Below are positions 26,857 to 63,409 of a stretch of DNA of 64,000 nucleotides, piece after piece. The notes under the pieces were generated by a model, which worked only from the letters and a program-made list of their open reading frames with translations, was not told where the DNA came from and did not search any database. Source of the stretch: Lumbricus terrestris (taxonomy: Eukaryota; Annelida; Clitellata; Crassiclitellata; Lumbricidae). Where the stretch lies: the NCBI GenBank assembly GCA_949752735.1, contig OX457042.1:61231468-61295467 (forward strand), given 5' to 3'. The translations under genes were made by a program, and so were the position numbers. Within the stretch, counting starts at the first letter, position 1; each line of letters begins with the position of its first letter.

Positions 26857-27734
26857 TTGTGTATGTCGTTTCCATCAACTTCAGTCAGAAAATCAAGGTT
26901 CCAGAAAATGAAATAGTGCGTGGAGTGGCTAAACTACGAAATGAAATCTACATCCTCTGTCCTGTAATTAGAATCTTTGAAGATCGATATCCATTTCGCC
27001 AGCAGAAGGAAATTGAAATAATGGAAATTAGGTCTCCCTGTGACAATGGATCTACAGATAAGGACAATTGCATCTATGTCTCTGACTTATTAGAGAAATG
27101 CGTCTGGAAACTAACAAGACATGGAGATGACGAACCAAAACCCGTCAAATGGCTTTCAACTGATCATCATCCATATTCTATGTCAGTGTCCACAGATGGT
27201 CAGTTGTTGCTGGTCAATGTTTTATCGTCCATCCTGATGATCTACGGGTCAGACGCAGAACTTATTCGATCCATTCTGTTATGTAGAGACAATGAGATCC
27301 CAATTCATGTAGTGGAGACCTCCATCGGGAATTTCATAATTCTCTACGAATGGATGGAAAAGGGAGAGGATCGAGAGATTCGGTCAAGTGGATGAAAGCG
27401 CGATACAAAGTGGGGCATTTATGAACTGACCAGAGATGGACTGATGGTCATCAATCGTTTTGTTCCTTCGGACGAAACGCAAGAACTGAATGGTCCTCAA
27501 TATCTTTCACTCCATTCAGACGATCGAGTGCTTGTGGCTGACAGAGGAAAAGGTAGATTGCTTCTCTTGGATGGTGATCTTATGTGCATCCAATTATTTC
27601 AAAGTCCATCAAAAGAAGAAGACGAAAAAAAGATCCGATATCCATCGAGATTGTGCTTCGACGAAGAAAAGAAACAACTGATTGTTGGAGGGTTTTTAGG
27701 AGGAGTTAATGTCTACAATTTATGTCGAAATTAA
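26857..27734 (+). pseudogene. Gene 2 propeller exon with in-frame TGA
   Basis: Terminal exon after the acceptor TATATTTTAG, phase 1 in, final stop TAA at 27732-27734. It keeps the blade motifs of genes 1 and 3 (Tyr-Val-Ser-Asp, Tyr-Gly-Ser-Asp-Ala-Glu-Leu-Ile-Arg-Ser-Ile, Ser-Asp-Asp-Arg-Val-Leu-Val-Ala-Asp). It is interrupted by TGA at 27393-27395, between Arg-Ser-Ser-Gly and Lys-Arg-Asp. The frame is unbroken before and after, so there is only one defect. The inter-blade loop holding the stop is much shorter than in genes 1 and 3. Confidence 0.7.
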
Positions 27735-28172
27735 ACTCACGTTCACCAACAGATTCTATCATGATATATTTTTGCTAATCTATTATATTAAATTCGTCAT
27801 ACTTTTACTTCTCGATTTGTGTTTTTAACACGAGTCCTTGATTGATGTTACTTACTCTTAAACGTAAATTATCTTAACCCAAGGTACCAGAAATATTTCC
27901 TGAACAGAAACAACTATCTGAAGTGATTTTTAAGATAAATGGACATATCGTGTGCCACGTACAAATAATTATATTCTCTAGTTGCAATTAATTAGTGTCG
28001 TCATTTGGCAACATTGGGAATGTATCTCAAACAGTTCCTATATACATAATATGGCAACAATGATGTAGTAAATGCTTATCGGCATAAGAAACATGACAAT
28101 GACTGAATCTCGGAAGATTATTGTTCCACATGACAAACTGAGAGATGCAACGAACTGAAGAGAAAAGCACAG
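27735..28172. other. Downstream of gene 2
   Basis: ATTAAA at about 27785 could serve as the gene 2 polyadenylation signal. Otherwise nothing recognised. Confidence 0.3.
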
Positions 28173-28453
28173 CATGGGCGGAGTTTGGTTTCCGTTCTTT
28201 GGGGAGGGGGCTAAAGAAGAACTTGGGCTTTGATGGGGCGGACAGTTGGTCCATACGGGCGGCGCCGACAATAATATTATGTACTCGGCTGAAAGAGTTG
28301 ATGACCTTTTTAGTCATGCTTTTGTGAAAAGAGTCATTTTTCCCGAAGATAATTATGGTCTGAACCTTCTTGAAAAGATACCATTTTCACGAAAAAACTG
28401 AATCTTGGCCTTCTTTGGGTTAGCCCCCTAGCCCCTGATAAACTCCGCCTATG
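28173..28453. mobile_element. hAT-type MITE with exact 8-bp target duplication
   Basis: Terminal inverted repeats CATGGGCGGAGTTT and AAACTCCGCCTATG. AAGCACAG flanks both sides (28165-28172 and 28454-28461). 281 bp, no coding capacity. Same family as 25708-26450. Confidence 0.82.
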
Positions 28454-28461
28454 AAGCACAG

Positions 28462-28982
28462 CGAAGAGAAGAATGGCGTCATTGGGAGTTGAAACATGCC
28501 GAGGGGCAGAGAACAGTTAAAGAAGAAGATTGTAGTCTCTGTAGTGGTTCTTTTGGGAAGTGAGACACAGGTAGGCATCACATGTGGCACACATGGTGCG
28601 GATGATAGATTGATTGCAGTTCCTATTACACCCTTTATCTGGTCTAAGAACACGCATTACCTAGGTGTCCGATGGTAAAGTCGTGTGAGCTGAATCCGCT
28701 CTCACTGTTCATCATGGTTATTACGCTAACTGACATTATTTAATTTTCAATTTTTGGCCGGGCAAATGGTTCTTTTCACGAAGCTTCAATCGAATGACTA
28801 AAATAGTATGTTTTGTTTTTCATGAGATTTCAGCCGAAGGACTAAAACAAGGTCATGAAGTTTTTGGGCCGAGAAAATATTAAAATATTGTCGACGCCGC
28901 TCGTTCTAGACCAGGTTATTTTTAACCCCCATCTCAGCAACGGAAACCAAACTCACGCTTTTGAGTTTACATGTATATTAAT
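28462..28982. other. Intergenic, repeat-like
   Basis: 28757-28905 has GACTAAAA and GGTCAT(C/G)AA-type motifs also seen inside the hAT-type MITEs and at 11488-11590. No gene seen. Confidence 0.3.
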
Positions 28983-30110
28983 TAGGGGAGAGTGCTCCAA
29001 GACGCCCACGCTAAGGAAAATTGTGTTTTTCTTCCGTATGGATTCCAAGAGAAGAACATGCTTGACCCCAATGCAAAGAGTGATCATTAATGAAGCAATG
29101 ACAGCAACTATAGAACTTAATTCAATAAGAACAAATGTGTACATTTAAAAAAGTAGACACCTCCAAACTGGGCGTCTTAGAAACCCTATACTACAAGACG
29201 CCCATAGGATGGGCATCTTGGAGCAACGAAAATTGACTAAAACAAGAGGGGTTGCAATCATGCATTTTTAGACTAAACTGCGTGAGAGAAAACAATTTGA
29301 ACGAAAACTAAAAGATCCTAAAGATATGAAGCAATTCAAAACATGAGAAGCAAAAATCCGATCATGTTGTAAGTCATCATTGTCATTTTCACTTTAATCA
29401 CAGACTAGCCACACACGAATTCTTTGGATGTCTCTTCGCCTGTACATTCTTCATGACACCAACATTATTTTACACCTCCTGCTTTCTTTTCATTTCACTG
29501 AAGTTTTGGGCAAGAGTGAGATAGATTCAATCAACACTGATAAATTTGTATATGGAACCCATATTTTTATGAGTAGAAGGTTGTGTCATAGTGGGCACCG
29601 ATTTTTTGCCATTTGCTCATAGTATCAAAGATGCGCATGGGCGTCTTGTAATCTCTAGGCTTCCTATAAATTCAAGATGCCCATGGGCTTCTTGTAATCT
29701 CTATGCTACCCATGTATTCAAGATGACCATGGGCCTCTTGTAATTTTCGTGTCCTTCTCTACTGACGCCATTTTATTTAACGACGTCAATGTTTAAGATT
29801 TAGGTAAAACCATTAAAACAACTGCAAATGAACACAGAATAAACGTTGAAATGCGCGAATTGATACTGCGAAAGGCTAAAGAGAAAACTAGGAAGACTCG
29901 TAAATGTGTACTTACTCAAAAGTGTTGAAAATTTAGAAAATTGATTTATCGCGTCAATATCTCTAATACTGAAACATTATTGTTATGGGAGGTTCATAAG
30001 ATGTCGCTGCATGCAATGAGACAACTAAAACACGAATATGTATCTTTTCAACCGTTTTAAAGGGGGTGGGCATCTTACTCGCCCTGGGCGTCTTGGAGCA
30101 CTCTCCCCTA
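28983..30110. mobile_element. TIR element with GGGCGTCTTG repeats
   Basis: TAGGGGAGAGTGCTCCAAG at the left (28983) and its inverse CTTGGAGCACTCTCCCCTA at the right end (30110), about 24 bp of inverted match, bounded by TA. The interior carries repeated GGGC(A/G)TCTTG and CAAGATGCCCA motifs (29166-29225, 29638-29750). A TA flank would suit a Tc1/mariner-type element; no transposase is seen. Confidence 0.65.
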
Positions 30111-30263
30111 AATTATTTTTCTTCAACAGATTTCGACAAACTAATATCCGTCTAAACTCATTTGAACTATGAGAAAATTACTTTAAAAGAATATGAAATT
30201 TAATAATTTTCGACTGATATAAAAGCGTGACATGAAACCGACTTTCATGTTCTACATTTTAAA

Positions 30264-30842
30264 CAGAGCCCTGCGCCGACATGAGAGTGTCAGCGGCGGC
30301 GCGCCGGTCATTTTTGGTCGGCGGCGGCGGCGCGCCGACATACAAAAATCGGCGGCGGCGGCGCCCTCAAAATGTCGGCGTCGGCGGCGCAGCGCGGCGT
30401 CGTGGAATTACTGCTCCAGCGTCGCATAATTATTTTGAATGTTGTTACACAATAACCTATATTATCAAGATAAGCGCGTTCAGCCATTATTTTGGCAATT
30501 ATCTTGTCTTTAGTCAGCATTGATTAGAAACAATTATTCCCTGAATTAACGTTCAATTACAAAACTCTGCAAAGGCTTGATTAAGAAAAACACATGACAA
30601 CGTTTTCAAATTCAGGCCGCCAGCTTACGTAGCCTAATAATAACACTTAAAGGACTATTTGCGCTACCTGCCTAATTTACTCTTGACCTGCCTTATGACC
30701 CGTCAGAAATTATAGAGGCCCATTTTTCTTGACGCGACCTGCTGAAATTGTATATCTACATGCATGCAAACATGCATACATTACATACATACATACACAC
30801 AGACATGCATAAATACATACATAGATTATATGCATACATGCA

Positions 30843-30876
<34 letters not shown>

Positions 30877-32106
30877 CATACATACATACATACATACATA
30901 CATACATACATACATACATACATACATACATACATACATGCATGCATGCATACATACATACATACATACATACATACATACATACATAGGCCTACATACA
31001 TACATACATACATACATACATACATACATACATACATACATACATACATACATACATACATACATACATACATACATACATACATACATTCAAACAAACA
31101 TACACGCATACATACATACGTACTGTGTTTGCGTAGAAATATTTATCTGCCACAAAGTGGGAGTTATCATGCAATCTTATCAACAGAAGAGGCTTCGTGC
31201 AGTTTTTTTAAATTTTCCCTTGTCAACGCACACTGAGTAGTAAACTTGATCAGAATTCACCACCCTTTTGATTTTCGGCCAATAATCCGAACGACTTCCA
31301 CGCGAAACTCTTGGCATCTTCTTTAAACCCAATTGCTATGTACAAGTATTTTGATATAAGCAATCCAGGTCACCCTAAGTTACACTTGTTTTGTGCGAAA
31401 ATGTTTTTATTTTCCTAATCTGATCCAATTTATGAGACGTTGCTCAAGTTGCTGACAAAATAGGATCTATTGTCCAATTGCCTAACATTACTCCACTGTG
31501 CATATAGACAAGCCTATTACAGTTCTAAAGCTTAATTAATCACCAATTTCACATAGGTCACGTACAGCGTAGGAGTTTAGACACGACCAATCGCCTGCAG
31601 AGCGCCACCTCTTTGCAACATAATAGTAACGTGTATCCTAATAATAGAGGGCAGACGGTTCTGTTCCATCCTAGCGGACTATCAGGAATTAGAGCACACA
31701 CGGCATAGCAATCACTTAGGCATACCTGGAGTTCTTTTTACCTTTGTTGATGCCATAATTCAAATCAAATCACAAAATCCTCAAAATTTTAAACGTTAAG
31801 CGCACCGTTCGAAAAGTCCAAAGAAATAGGTACCATCATAGGTTTCATAGCATTGATGCAAAAACGGTGTTGCCAGAAAAAATCAAAGTATATAAGAGAA
31901 AGATTCTATTTTCATTGACGCAGCAATTTTTTATGCAACAGATGAAAATGCAACGAAAAGAAATAACCGAATCCACGTGGCATCGGCGGCGCGCCGACAA
32001 ATTTTGGGCGGCGGCGGCGTCGGCGCGCCGACTCAAACAAATCGGCGGCGGCGGCGCCCGCAAAGTGTCGGCGGCGGCGGCGCGGCGCGGCCGGCGCAGG
32101 GCTCTG
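30264..32106. mobile_element. hAT-type element with CGG-rich ends and exact 8-bp duplication
   Basis: Terminal inverted repeats CAGAGCCCTGCGCCG match exactly over 15 bp. ATTTTAAA flanks both sides (30256-30263 and 32107-32114). About 130 bases inside each end are built from GGCGGCGGCGCGCCGAC-type repeats. The centre is AT-rich, holds the TACA microsatellite and no transposase. Confidence 0.88.
30785..31120. repeat. (TACA)n microsatellite
   Basis: Long run of the tetranucleotide TACA with scattered changes, open in several frames by periodicity alone. It lies inside the hAT-type element. Confidence 0.95.
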
Positions 32107-32114
32107 ATTTTAAA

Positions 32115-32930
32115 CCTCTACTTCACAGAAATAAAAGTCATGCAATGCATAGTTATTTCGACGAAAGCTTTTCCAACTTACCAATAGCCCTAATCACATC
32201 ATTTGGGCTGTTCCTCCCTCCTCGCTTTGTTTCTCTCCACAATAAATTATGGATACTATACAGTTTAATGTAACGGTACATCGAGTAAGCTTACATCGGC
32301 TATTTCGGGCATAACTTTTTAATGGCGTGGGATATCATCGTACATTTAACCTCAACATGACATTGTGTGTAAATGAACCTCATAGAGCTACCTGAAATTT
32401 ATTTTTTTAAACATTATTCCCAGAATGAGCGCATAAACGGCAGGTGTTCCGTGACGGAGTCTCCCCATAAAAGCTTCCCTCCGGAGACTTTATTTCGAAA
32501 CAGATTCTCTCATGGCGAATCTGTTCCAGAATAAATTCGTCCCCCGGAGACTATATTGTGAATATTCTGAAATGAAGTGTCCGGGAAGGAGATAATGTTT
32601 CCTCCGTCTACGAAACAAAGTCTCCCCCGTAGGGCCGTTCTGAAAAGCTGAAGCCTGCAACTGACTTTCGAGTGGTGTCTTAGAAGTCCAACAATTACGA
32701 TATAAATAATTATAGATGCTTTTAGTAACCAGAGGGAGCACTTGTCCCTAGAAAACTGGCATCTATTATTTTTATTAATTAACTCATTCATTCTATGGAC
32801 TTATTGCGCCCCTTATGCAACATACTTTTTAACTATCCGCACTACCGGTACTTTTTGATTTTTTAAAACAAATTTCATCGCACCGAAAGAAACTATTCAT
32901 TTTAAAAATCATAAGAAATGTACATGTAAT
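32115..32930. other. Intergenic, nothing recognised
   Basis: GGAGACTTT- and AAGTCTCC-type inverted motifs at 32456-32630 hint at an old element. No gene seen. Confidence 0.3.
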
Positions 32931-32934
32931 CGCA

Positions 32935-33124
32935 TATTTATATAGCGGCTGTGTTATGGCTTCGACCCTGAGGGTGAGATCCTTCACCACCGCTACTCTA
33001 CGTTTATATTGCGACCGAGCCACCCGCAATAAAGATCCGAGAAATTAATCTCTGACCGACCGGGAATCGAACCCGGGCCGGCGGCGCGGCGAGCGGGCTA
33101 CCAACCCACTCGACCACCGAGGAT
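32935..33124 (-). mobile_element. tRNA-derived SINE, minus strand
   Basis: On the minus strand the head reads TGGTCGAGTGGGTTGG (A-box) and GGTTCGATTCCCGG (B-box); the tail ends GCCGCTATATAAATATG. The 5' and 3' acceptor-stem halves do not pair, so it is not a working tRNA gene. A different SINE family from 10535-10780, sharing only the tail style. Confidence 0.7.
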
Positions 33125-34780
33125 AAGAAGTGAAGCTGAGAAGTTTACATTAAGACACCTATACGAAAAATGCCAATGCATGTTCTTAATTTCTGGCTTT
33201 GCATGTTTCAAAGACTCTTGCTAAATAATTGCAACCGTGACCGTCATGGTTTTGCCTCCTCGTGCAAAAATCAAACAGTTAACCATAAGTCCTCTCTATT
33301 CTGGGTTTGTACCCAATTCATAATGTTAATGTGGCCCTAGCTATTGTCGGCCTGTGCGCCTGACACGCACTAGGCCAAACCATAGCCTGCATTTTGATGA
33401 CTAGGCCACTTGCAGTCAGTTGTTCCATATGGATGAGCAAGCAAAATGTGTTCGACGTCACTCTAGCCAGCCACCTGAATGCATTCACAATAAGAGCAGA
33501 TTAAATTTTATGCAGAGAAAACACTGGGCCCATATCCTTATAGGCCTTCGAATGCTGAACTTAACAGAATCTATATTGCTAAGCAGCTATCAGCTAAACA
33601 GGAGGTGAGTTTATCTGATCAGCAGTGTATCGCATCATAATAAAGTGTATGCGATAGAGACTGGTGGTGAATAATTAACGAATTAGAAGATTCGCATTTT
33701 AATTAAGTATTATCATAGTTATTATCATAGGTATTATCATAGAGAGGCGACAAGAGAGAGGAGACACTGGAGAGGATACATCAGGAGCTGTCGCCAGAGT
33801 TCTAGGAGCTGACGGCACCAGGTGAACAGGTGATTATCATAGTTGCAGAATTATAACAGGAGGTGAGATTATCTGATCATCAATATTTCGCACTGTAATA
33901 ACTTGTAAGGTATTTTAGTGTCTGATGGCGAAGAATAATTATTCACATTATCTGAAAATCATCCTGATTGTGAAAAGCAGCAATCTGAAGGTCGCATTAA
34001 CCAAAGCCTCTCACTCGAATCCACATGCCCTCAATCCTCTGATGAAGGCTCCTTTGTTAGCACAGAAATAGCCCTGCAGTTCTTGTTGTGGCCATTAGAC
34101 GTAGGGGAGATTTCAGCACGGGGGGGGCAAGATTTTGCCTCTGCCCGAAAAACTAAATCCGGAATAAAATACGTCGAGCACTTAAAGGCCTAGGCTATAT
34201 AGTGGCGGTCCGGACAGTTTCGAGGAGCAAATGGGATTATACGTATGCGGGATGGCGGAGGTCGGAGGGCATCACCAGGTCGTCCATGCCACAAACCTGC
34301 TCATCGGCAGAAGACTGAAGAGAAGAGACCGGACATTTTTTGACGACCTATTTTACTCTTTCTTTCAAAACATCTTTCTCCCAAAAATGTATGAGAAGAC
34401 TGCGTTACTTTAACACCCGAAAGCCTTTTTTAAAAGTCACATTCAATAATTGTGGACCACGTTCTGTGTAAAATGTGAAATGGGGGCGTGGCCGGAGTGC
34501 CCACCCTGAATCCGCCCCTATAGGCCTATGTCTCTGTACAAAAGCAGAGCTGCTGGTCTAGCTTCCGCACCCAGGGAGAAGAGTCAAAGGGGAAAATACT
34601 CTGTGGCCTGGTCAATTTTAGAGACACAGACTGTGTAATTTAGGCTTATGTGCGAACTTGCAAAGTTTATGATGTGGCCCATGCCTTCACTAAAATTAAG
34701 CTTAGTTTAAATTTCAAAAGAACAACTGAATAAATTCACAATTGTTGACTGTTTGGTATTTACCGTATTTAATCATCTAT
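33125..34780. other. Upstream of gene 3, no recognised gene
   Basis: No RING or B-box exon is found here, in contrast to gene 2. Two blocks with AGGAGGTGAG(T/A)TTATCTGATCA (33600 and 33858) are a short direct repeat. Short open frames show no domain. Confidence 0.35.
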
Positions 34781-34784
34781 ACAA

Positions 34785-34990
34785 AATAGGAGCTGGATTG
34801 AGACAATTAATTGTTATTTAAATAGAAGTTGGATTGATAAAAATTGTTTTTCCTTATAAATATAATTATAGAAGTGAGATTTATGAAAAGATTCTTGATT
34901 TAAGAAAATCGCTGGATTAAGACATGGAATCGTTATTTAAACAGAAGTTGGATTGATGAATAAATAACTTTTCCAATGGAAGCTGGATTG
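34785..34990. repeat. GAAGTTGGATTGATGA-type tandem repeats
   Basis: Five to six degenerate units like the interior of the foldback-like elements (10990-11260, 57925-58250), without recognisable ends. Confidence 0.6.
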
Positions 34991-35388
34991 ATGAGAATAA
35001 TTCATTCAACTGCCATTATCGAATCTCAGCATGCAGATGCGCAAAGACGCAAGGTTATGATCGTGCGCGGTTTTGTGCGCGTGGGTTTGATAGCAAACCG
35101 CTTTTCGATACAGCAGACCTACCACATCTTGCTCTTTTCATAAGCAGACTTTTTACTAAAAATAGACGCAAATGGATAACTTTGAAATAATATCACGGCT
35201 TCAGAGTCTGTAGGTATATGCCTACTTGCTATTGATTGCGATAGATAATATTTATGTCAAGGCCTACATCAGATTCTGTTATGCAGGAACCGAAAAGGAG
35301 GTCAACGTTTACAATTTTGAAACTTATCGCATTATGAAAAAAGGCATACAGCAATACAAAGACCTGACGAAATCTTTTAACGAACACA

Positions 35389-59579
<24,191 letters not shown>

Positions 59580-59979
59580 AAAATAAAGTTCAAGCTAAAA
59601 ACCAAGACACCCTCCCCGTTTGTTAGACCTATCAATAGTATTATTGAGACAAAATTTCATCTTCCTATTCCAACTGGAAAGCGGTGCTCAACGACTGTGT
59701 TACTTTGCATGGGCCAATGTATAGACGTTAATGTAGAAATACATGTGTCGAGCATATATTTCCATACAATTGAGTTTTATTTCGAAATAAATCAAACATT
59801 ACTGTAACATGACAATATGTGTGATACTTAAAGAGTTGGTCAACTTGAAATCGAAAATTTCAGTAGGTTTTAAATATGGAAAGTGTCAAAAAATGTCAAA
59901 AAAAATAATTAAATCCACAAATGTCTATAATTGTTCTTATTTTATGACTCCAACACCCGATGCAGTCTTATACTCAAGA

Positions 59980-60215
59980 AGGCCTTGCAGTTTGCAAGCA
60001 CGGTGTCAACAGCAGATTTCTTGATTGATTGAGTGAGGGCAACTTTCCTATTTGCCTTGACCACTCGGAGAAAACACAGCTTTTTTCTTCATCGGCGATG
60101 AGTCAGTTTAATTCCTCAAACAACTTCACACTTCTCTCAGCCGTGTTGTTGACCACTCTCAATTGCTGACTCCAGTCTCTGCCATGCTGATAATCCTCAT
60201 TCTCAATCTATTGCT
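59980..60215 (-). pseudogene. Decayed transposase end
   Basis: The minus strand reads Arg-Val-Val-Asn-Asn-Thr-Ala-Glu-Arg-Ser-Val-Lys-Leu-Phe and, after a stop, Asp-Glu-Glu-Lys-Lys-x-Cys-Phe-Leu-Arg-Val-Val. I recall this pattern from the ends of repeat-encoded proteins in insects and cnidarians, without a safe family name. Several stops. Confidence 0.4.
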
Positions 60216-61671
60216 CAGGTGTAAGTGCAAAAAGAGAATCACCAAACTTCAGGTGTGGCAGTAGTGTCAGTGTTCACTGGGTTACAAAGTCGCCCAGGCA
60301 ATCCCTCTCTTTCAGCACCACATCACTACCCCTCAACATCCTTTCACCGAGGATTTGCAGTCATTACGTAAAGTATCTTCACCTTATCTGTAGCAGGCAG
60401 TTGGCAACATAACAGTGTCAGACCTTAAGCCTCATCTGAAAGGTACAATTAATGTACTAGTGATTTTCTAGGACATTCATGGCAGCAACGCTGATCTCCT
60501 ATAGATAGTAGTCACCTGAATCATAATTATTTCCTAGATGAATCAAAATTTACCGATCTTGTCCTGGAGTTTCAGCAGCAAGAGGAGGGTTTTGCCCATG
60601 CCTTTGAGAGAAGAAGGGAACCAAATCACACAAATGGATGAATCTGAGTTTCTTCCTACTTTCTTAGATTGAATATGTCACGTTGATTGCTAAATCGGTA
60701 TGTTTTGATGGCATACAGTAACCTGGCCAATCAACGTGTATGGTAAATTGGGCTTTCCAGTTTCTAATTAAGGGCTGACTTCCAAGGACAGCCATTGACA
60801 CCTCAATGATTTCTTGGTAGTCATTCTCTTAAACTGACTATATTTTCAGCAGACTACTTGAGAAAACCGAATGCTCTCTCATGGGAGGTTTCAGTAATGG
60901 ATACGACTTATAGAACTCGGATGTTGTCACGTGTTACACCATCCCACACATTCTTAAATCTCTTAAATATTGGATTACATTTTGAATTAGATGGACCACA
61001 ACACAAATGGAGATTTTCCCTAAATTCAACTCCATCCCAATGACGACAGCAGGCCAGCCACAGAAACTTGTTACCTATTATGTCTTGTTGAAAAACGTAT
61101 ACTACTCTAAAACACCGGGTGTTGACATGTGTTGTATCAAAGATCAAGGCTTGGACATTATCAGTGAGTCTTCATATTAAGTTCAGAAGATAATGAAAGA
61201 CCTTGGATTTAAATTATATCCTGCATAGAGGGAAAGTTGCGCACAATAAAGAGTTTATCCACACCATCACCTGAAACTAGCACTGACAGGCGGTCACCAT
61301 ATCCAGTGTGCTGCAAGTGGGTACAGATTCAGATCTTACAGCTTCAGCATGTTCCATCCTGGTCATCGTAAGCACTCCATGTGAATGGTATTCCGTGAAA
61401 GTGACAGGACAAAAGATCGCACACAAGCGCTGCTGCGCAGTGATTGACACCAACAATCTCAAAGCTTCATGATCAGATCAGCGTATAATATGTCATTGCT
61501 ATCAAGTACATTTGTCAATTGATGGCTAAACAGCAGTCTAGTCTTGACTGCGGTAAGTATAATATATAGCACAACAGAAACTATTTCAAGGTCATCTACA
61601 CGACAATGGTTGAGGTTTTTGATCAAGCTACAATGAATCAAGATTTCTATCCAATACAACTATATGGTAAT
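60216..61671. other. Interior of the transposon in gene 3
   Basis: Only short broken frames; probably the rest of the decayed minus-strand transposase. Confidence 0.35.
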
Positions 61672-61809
61672 ATTTCTATGTCGTTGAGCACCATCTTCCA
61701 GTTGGACTAGGAAGTTGACATTTTGTGTCAATAATACTACTGACAGGTCTAACAAATTGAGGGGGTGTCTTGGTATTTAGCTTGAATTTTATTTTTTTGA
61801 ACCACCCTA

Positions 61810-62391
61810 ATGTACATATTTGAGTTGAAATTAAACTCACATTGCTTGAACAGATTCTTTCAAACAAATAACTTTCTAAACATAATCCGCACTCTGAAAT
61901 TTCTCTAGCTTGATAATTAAATATTATGATGAATAATAATCCCGGTTTGATAGCATTAAACAGATACAAAGTCGGGACAAGGAACAGCTTGCATGCATTA
62001 AAACATAGGCCCTATGGAACTCCATTTTTACAGAAATCACAGACATAGAATCCACTATTAACGATTCTGTGTTGATTGGTTAAATGTTATGAATTTTGTC
62101 TGTTCTGAAGCGTCGTGATGGAGTTTCACAAAATTATTATTTAAACCTGACATGTGGCTCATCTGCAATGCTGCGTCCAATTTCGATATCCCATTTTTAT
62201 TTGTGTGCCATGCGTAGCATCTATTAAGTGACTCACCTGTGTTTAATTATTACAAAATATGTGTTGAACTCTGCCAACACTGCGAAAGAGATTTTCGGTG
62301 CTGCAACATTACTGATTCTGAGAGGACACGAGCAATCAACGTTGAGCCAGTAATTCAGTTTTAGTTTCGTTTTATCAATGAACAATGTATT
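61810..62391. other. Displaced original 3' end of gene 3
   Basis: From the 8-bp duplication on, the sequence (TTTGAGTTGAAATTAAACTC at 61819, then GAACAGATTCTTTCA) resembles the regions after the stops of genes 1 (9477) and 2 (27729). Further right nothing is recognised. Confidence 0.6.
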
Positions 62392-62458
62392 CAATCAATT
62401 CAATCAATAAGAATTTATAATTATAGCGCCCCTCCAAGGTACCTACTCAAGGTCGTTT
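62392..62458 (-). repeat. Repeat tail, inverted, cut by a MITE
   Basis: CAATCAATAAGAATTTATAA then TTATAGCGCCCCTCCAAGG and CTACTCA, the inverse of the LINE/SINE tail; it stops at the MITE border. Confidence 0.55.
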
Positions 62459-62921
62459 CCGGTGACACGAAATAGAGTATCGCCCCTGAAAGCTATCCGG
62501 GGGATGAATTAATCTATCCTCCTGATGGAATTAACCTGTCTATACTATCCGGAGGGATAAACCATTCTATCTCCTTTTTTGAAAAATGCGTATAATTGAA
62601 AATTTTATGCTCTAATCAAAATTTAAAGTGACCTTAACTTATTTTAAGTGTCCTAAGCAATGTACAGAGAAAGGCAACTCGAATTTATTTAGTGACTCTG
62701 AGTGTTCTTAAGTGTTTTAAATGTGTTAAATGCTCTAAAGCCAAGCAAAATAAATTATCTAGTTGGAATAAACATACCCGCTAGTGTCATTGTTCAACGG
62801 AAAACAGATGAAAGTTAACTTGCAAAAATAAAATAAATACACGCGGAAGTGACTTGTTCGACTTTTTCATTTGGGGGGATACGATTAATACGTAGGGAGA
62901 TACTCTATTTCGTGACACCGG
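62459..62921. mobile_element. MITE family A, copy 3
   Basis: CCGGTGACACGAAATAGAG on the left and CTCTATTTCGTGACACCGG on the right, one mismatch. The interior matches copies 1 and 2. 463 bp. Confidence 0.82.
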
Positions 62922-63405
62922 CAGATATCAAACAAAACCGTCTTCAACAGTTTGTGAAATTAAGAACAGTTCTCTGATTAATAGATGAATCTGCTACACG
63001 TCTTGAAGATGGACGTATACGCCTAATTCTTCCGATCAATTCTTCATCGTTTCTCTGTTCATGTCTTGTGCTGTTACTCGTCATCGCTGTCTTCATAGAC
63101 CCCTACGACAACATCGCCTACAATGGATGTCTACCACGAACACCGCTTCTGGAGAATGAGACTTAATTACGAAGACAACTTCGCCATCTTGGACATCTTC
63201 AAGGTGTCTGTCTTCCGCGACATTCCGACGTTTCTCGCCCCATTTAATGTCTCCAAAGTCTCTTAAGTGACAAGGCTGACAAAAATAATGGTCACCTCCA
63301 AAATGACTTCACGTCATCCATTGCCTCTATGGAATCGGCTTTGGCCCAAGCAACCTCCAACAGACCACATTGAATGGATCAGGTGAAACTTCTATCTGGC
63401 GGTCG
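62922..63405. other. Nothing recognised
   Basis: Short frames on both strands, no known domain. Confidence 0.25.
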
Positions 63406-63409
63406 GTTC

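Larger units (their letters stand above)
13108..27734 (+). pseudogene. Gene 2: RING - B-box - coiled coil - F-box-like - CARD - TRADD-N-like - propeller, one in-frame stop
   Basis: Six exons (13108-14254, 16467-16519, 18230-18416, 21727-22014, 24702-25043, 26857-27734) add up to 2895 nt, exactly 965 codons including the stop, with phases 1, 0, 1, 1, 1 at the joins. The product would be a TRIM-type ubiquitin ligase (RING, two B-boxes) extended by an F-box-like, a CARD, a TRADD-N-like and a propeller domain. One TGA at 27393-27395 interrupts the propeller in the loop that varies most between paralogs, so the chain would end after 851 residues; the frame is open on both sides. It may be a recent pseudogene, a truncating allele or a sequence error. 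The least certain join is that of the RING exon to the linker exon; it rests on matching phase and on the homologous linker in gene 3. Confidence 0.55.

Noticed and set aside
27393..27395. TGA as a selenocysteine codon
   Set aside because: The site is in a poorly conserved loop, paralogs have no Cys there, and no SECIS-like hairpin was identified by eye after the stop.
30710..31240. Long open frames rich in Tyr-Ile-His-Thr or Met-Tyr-Val-Cys on both strands
   Set aside because: They are translations of a TACA microsatellite, open in several frames because of periodicity.
33040..33124. Functional tRNA gene on the minus strand
   Set aside because: A- and B-boxes are present but the acceptor arms do not pair and a SINE body with tail follows.
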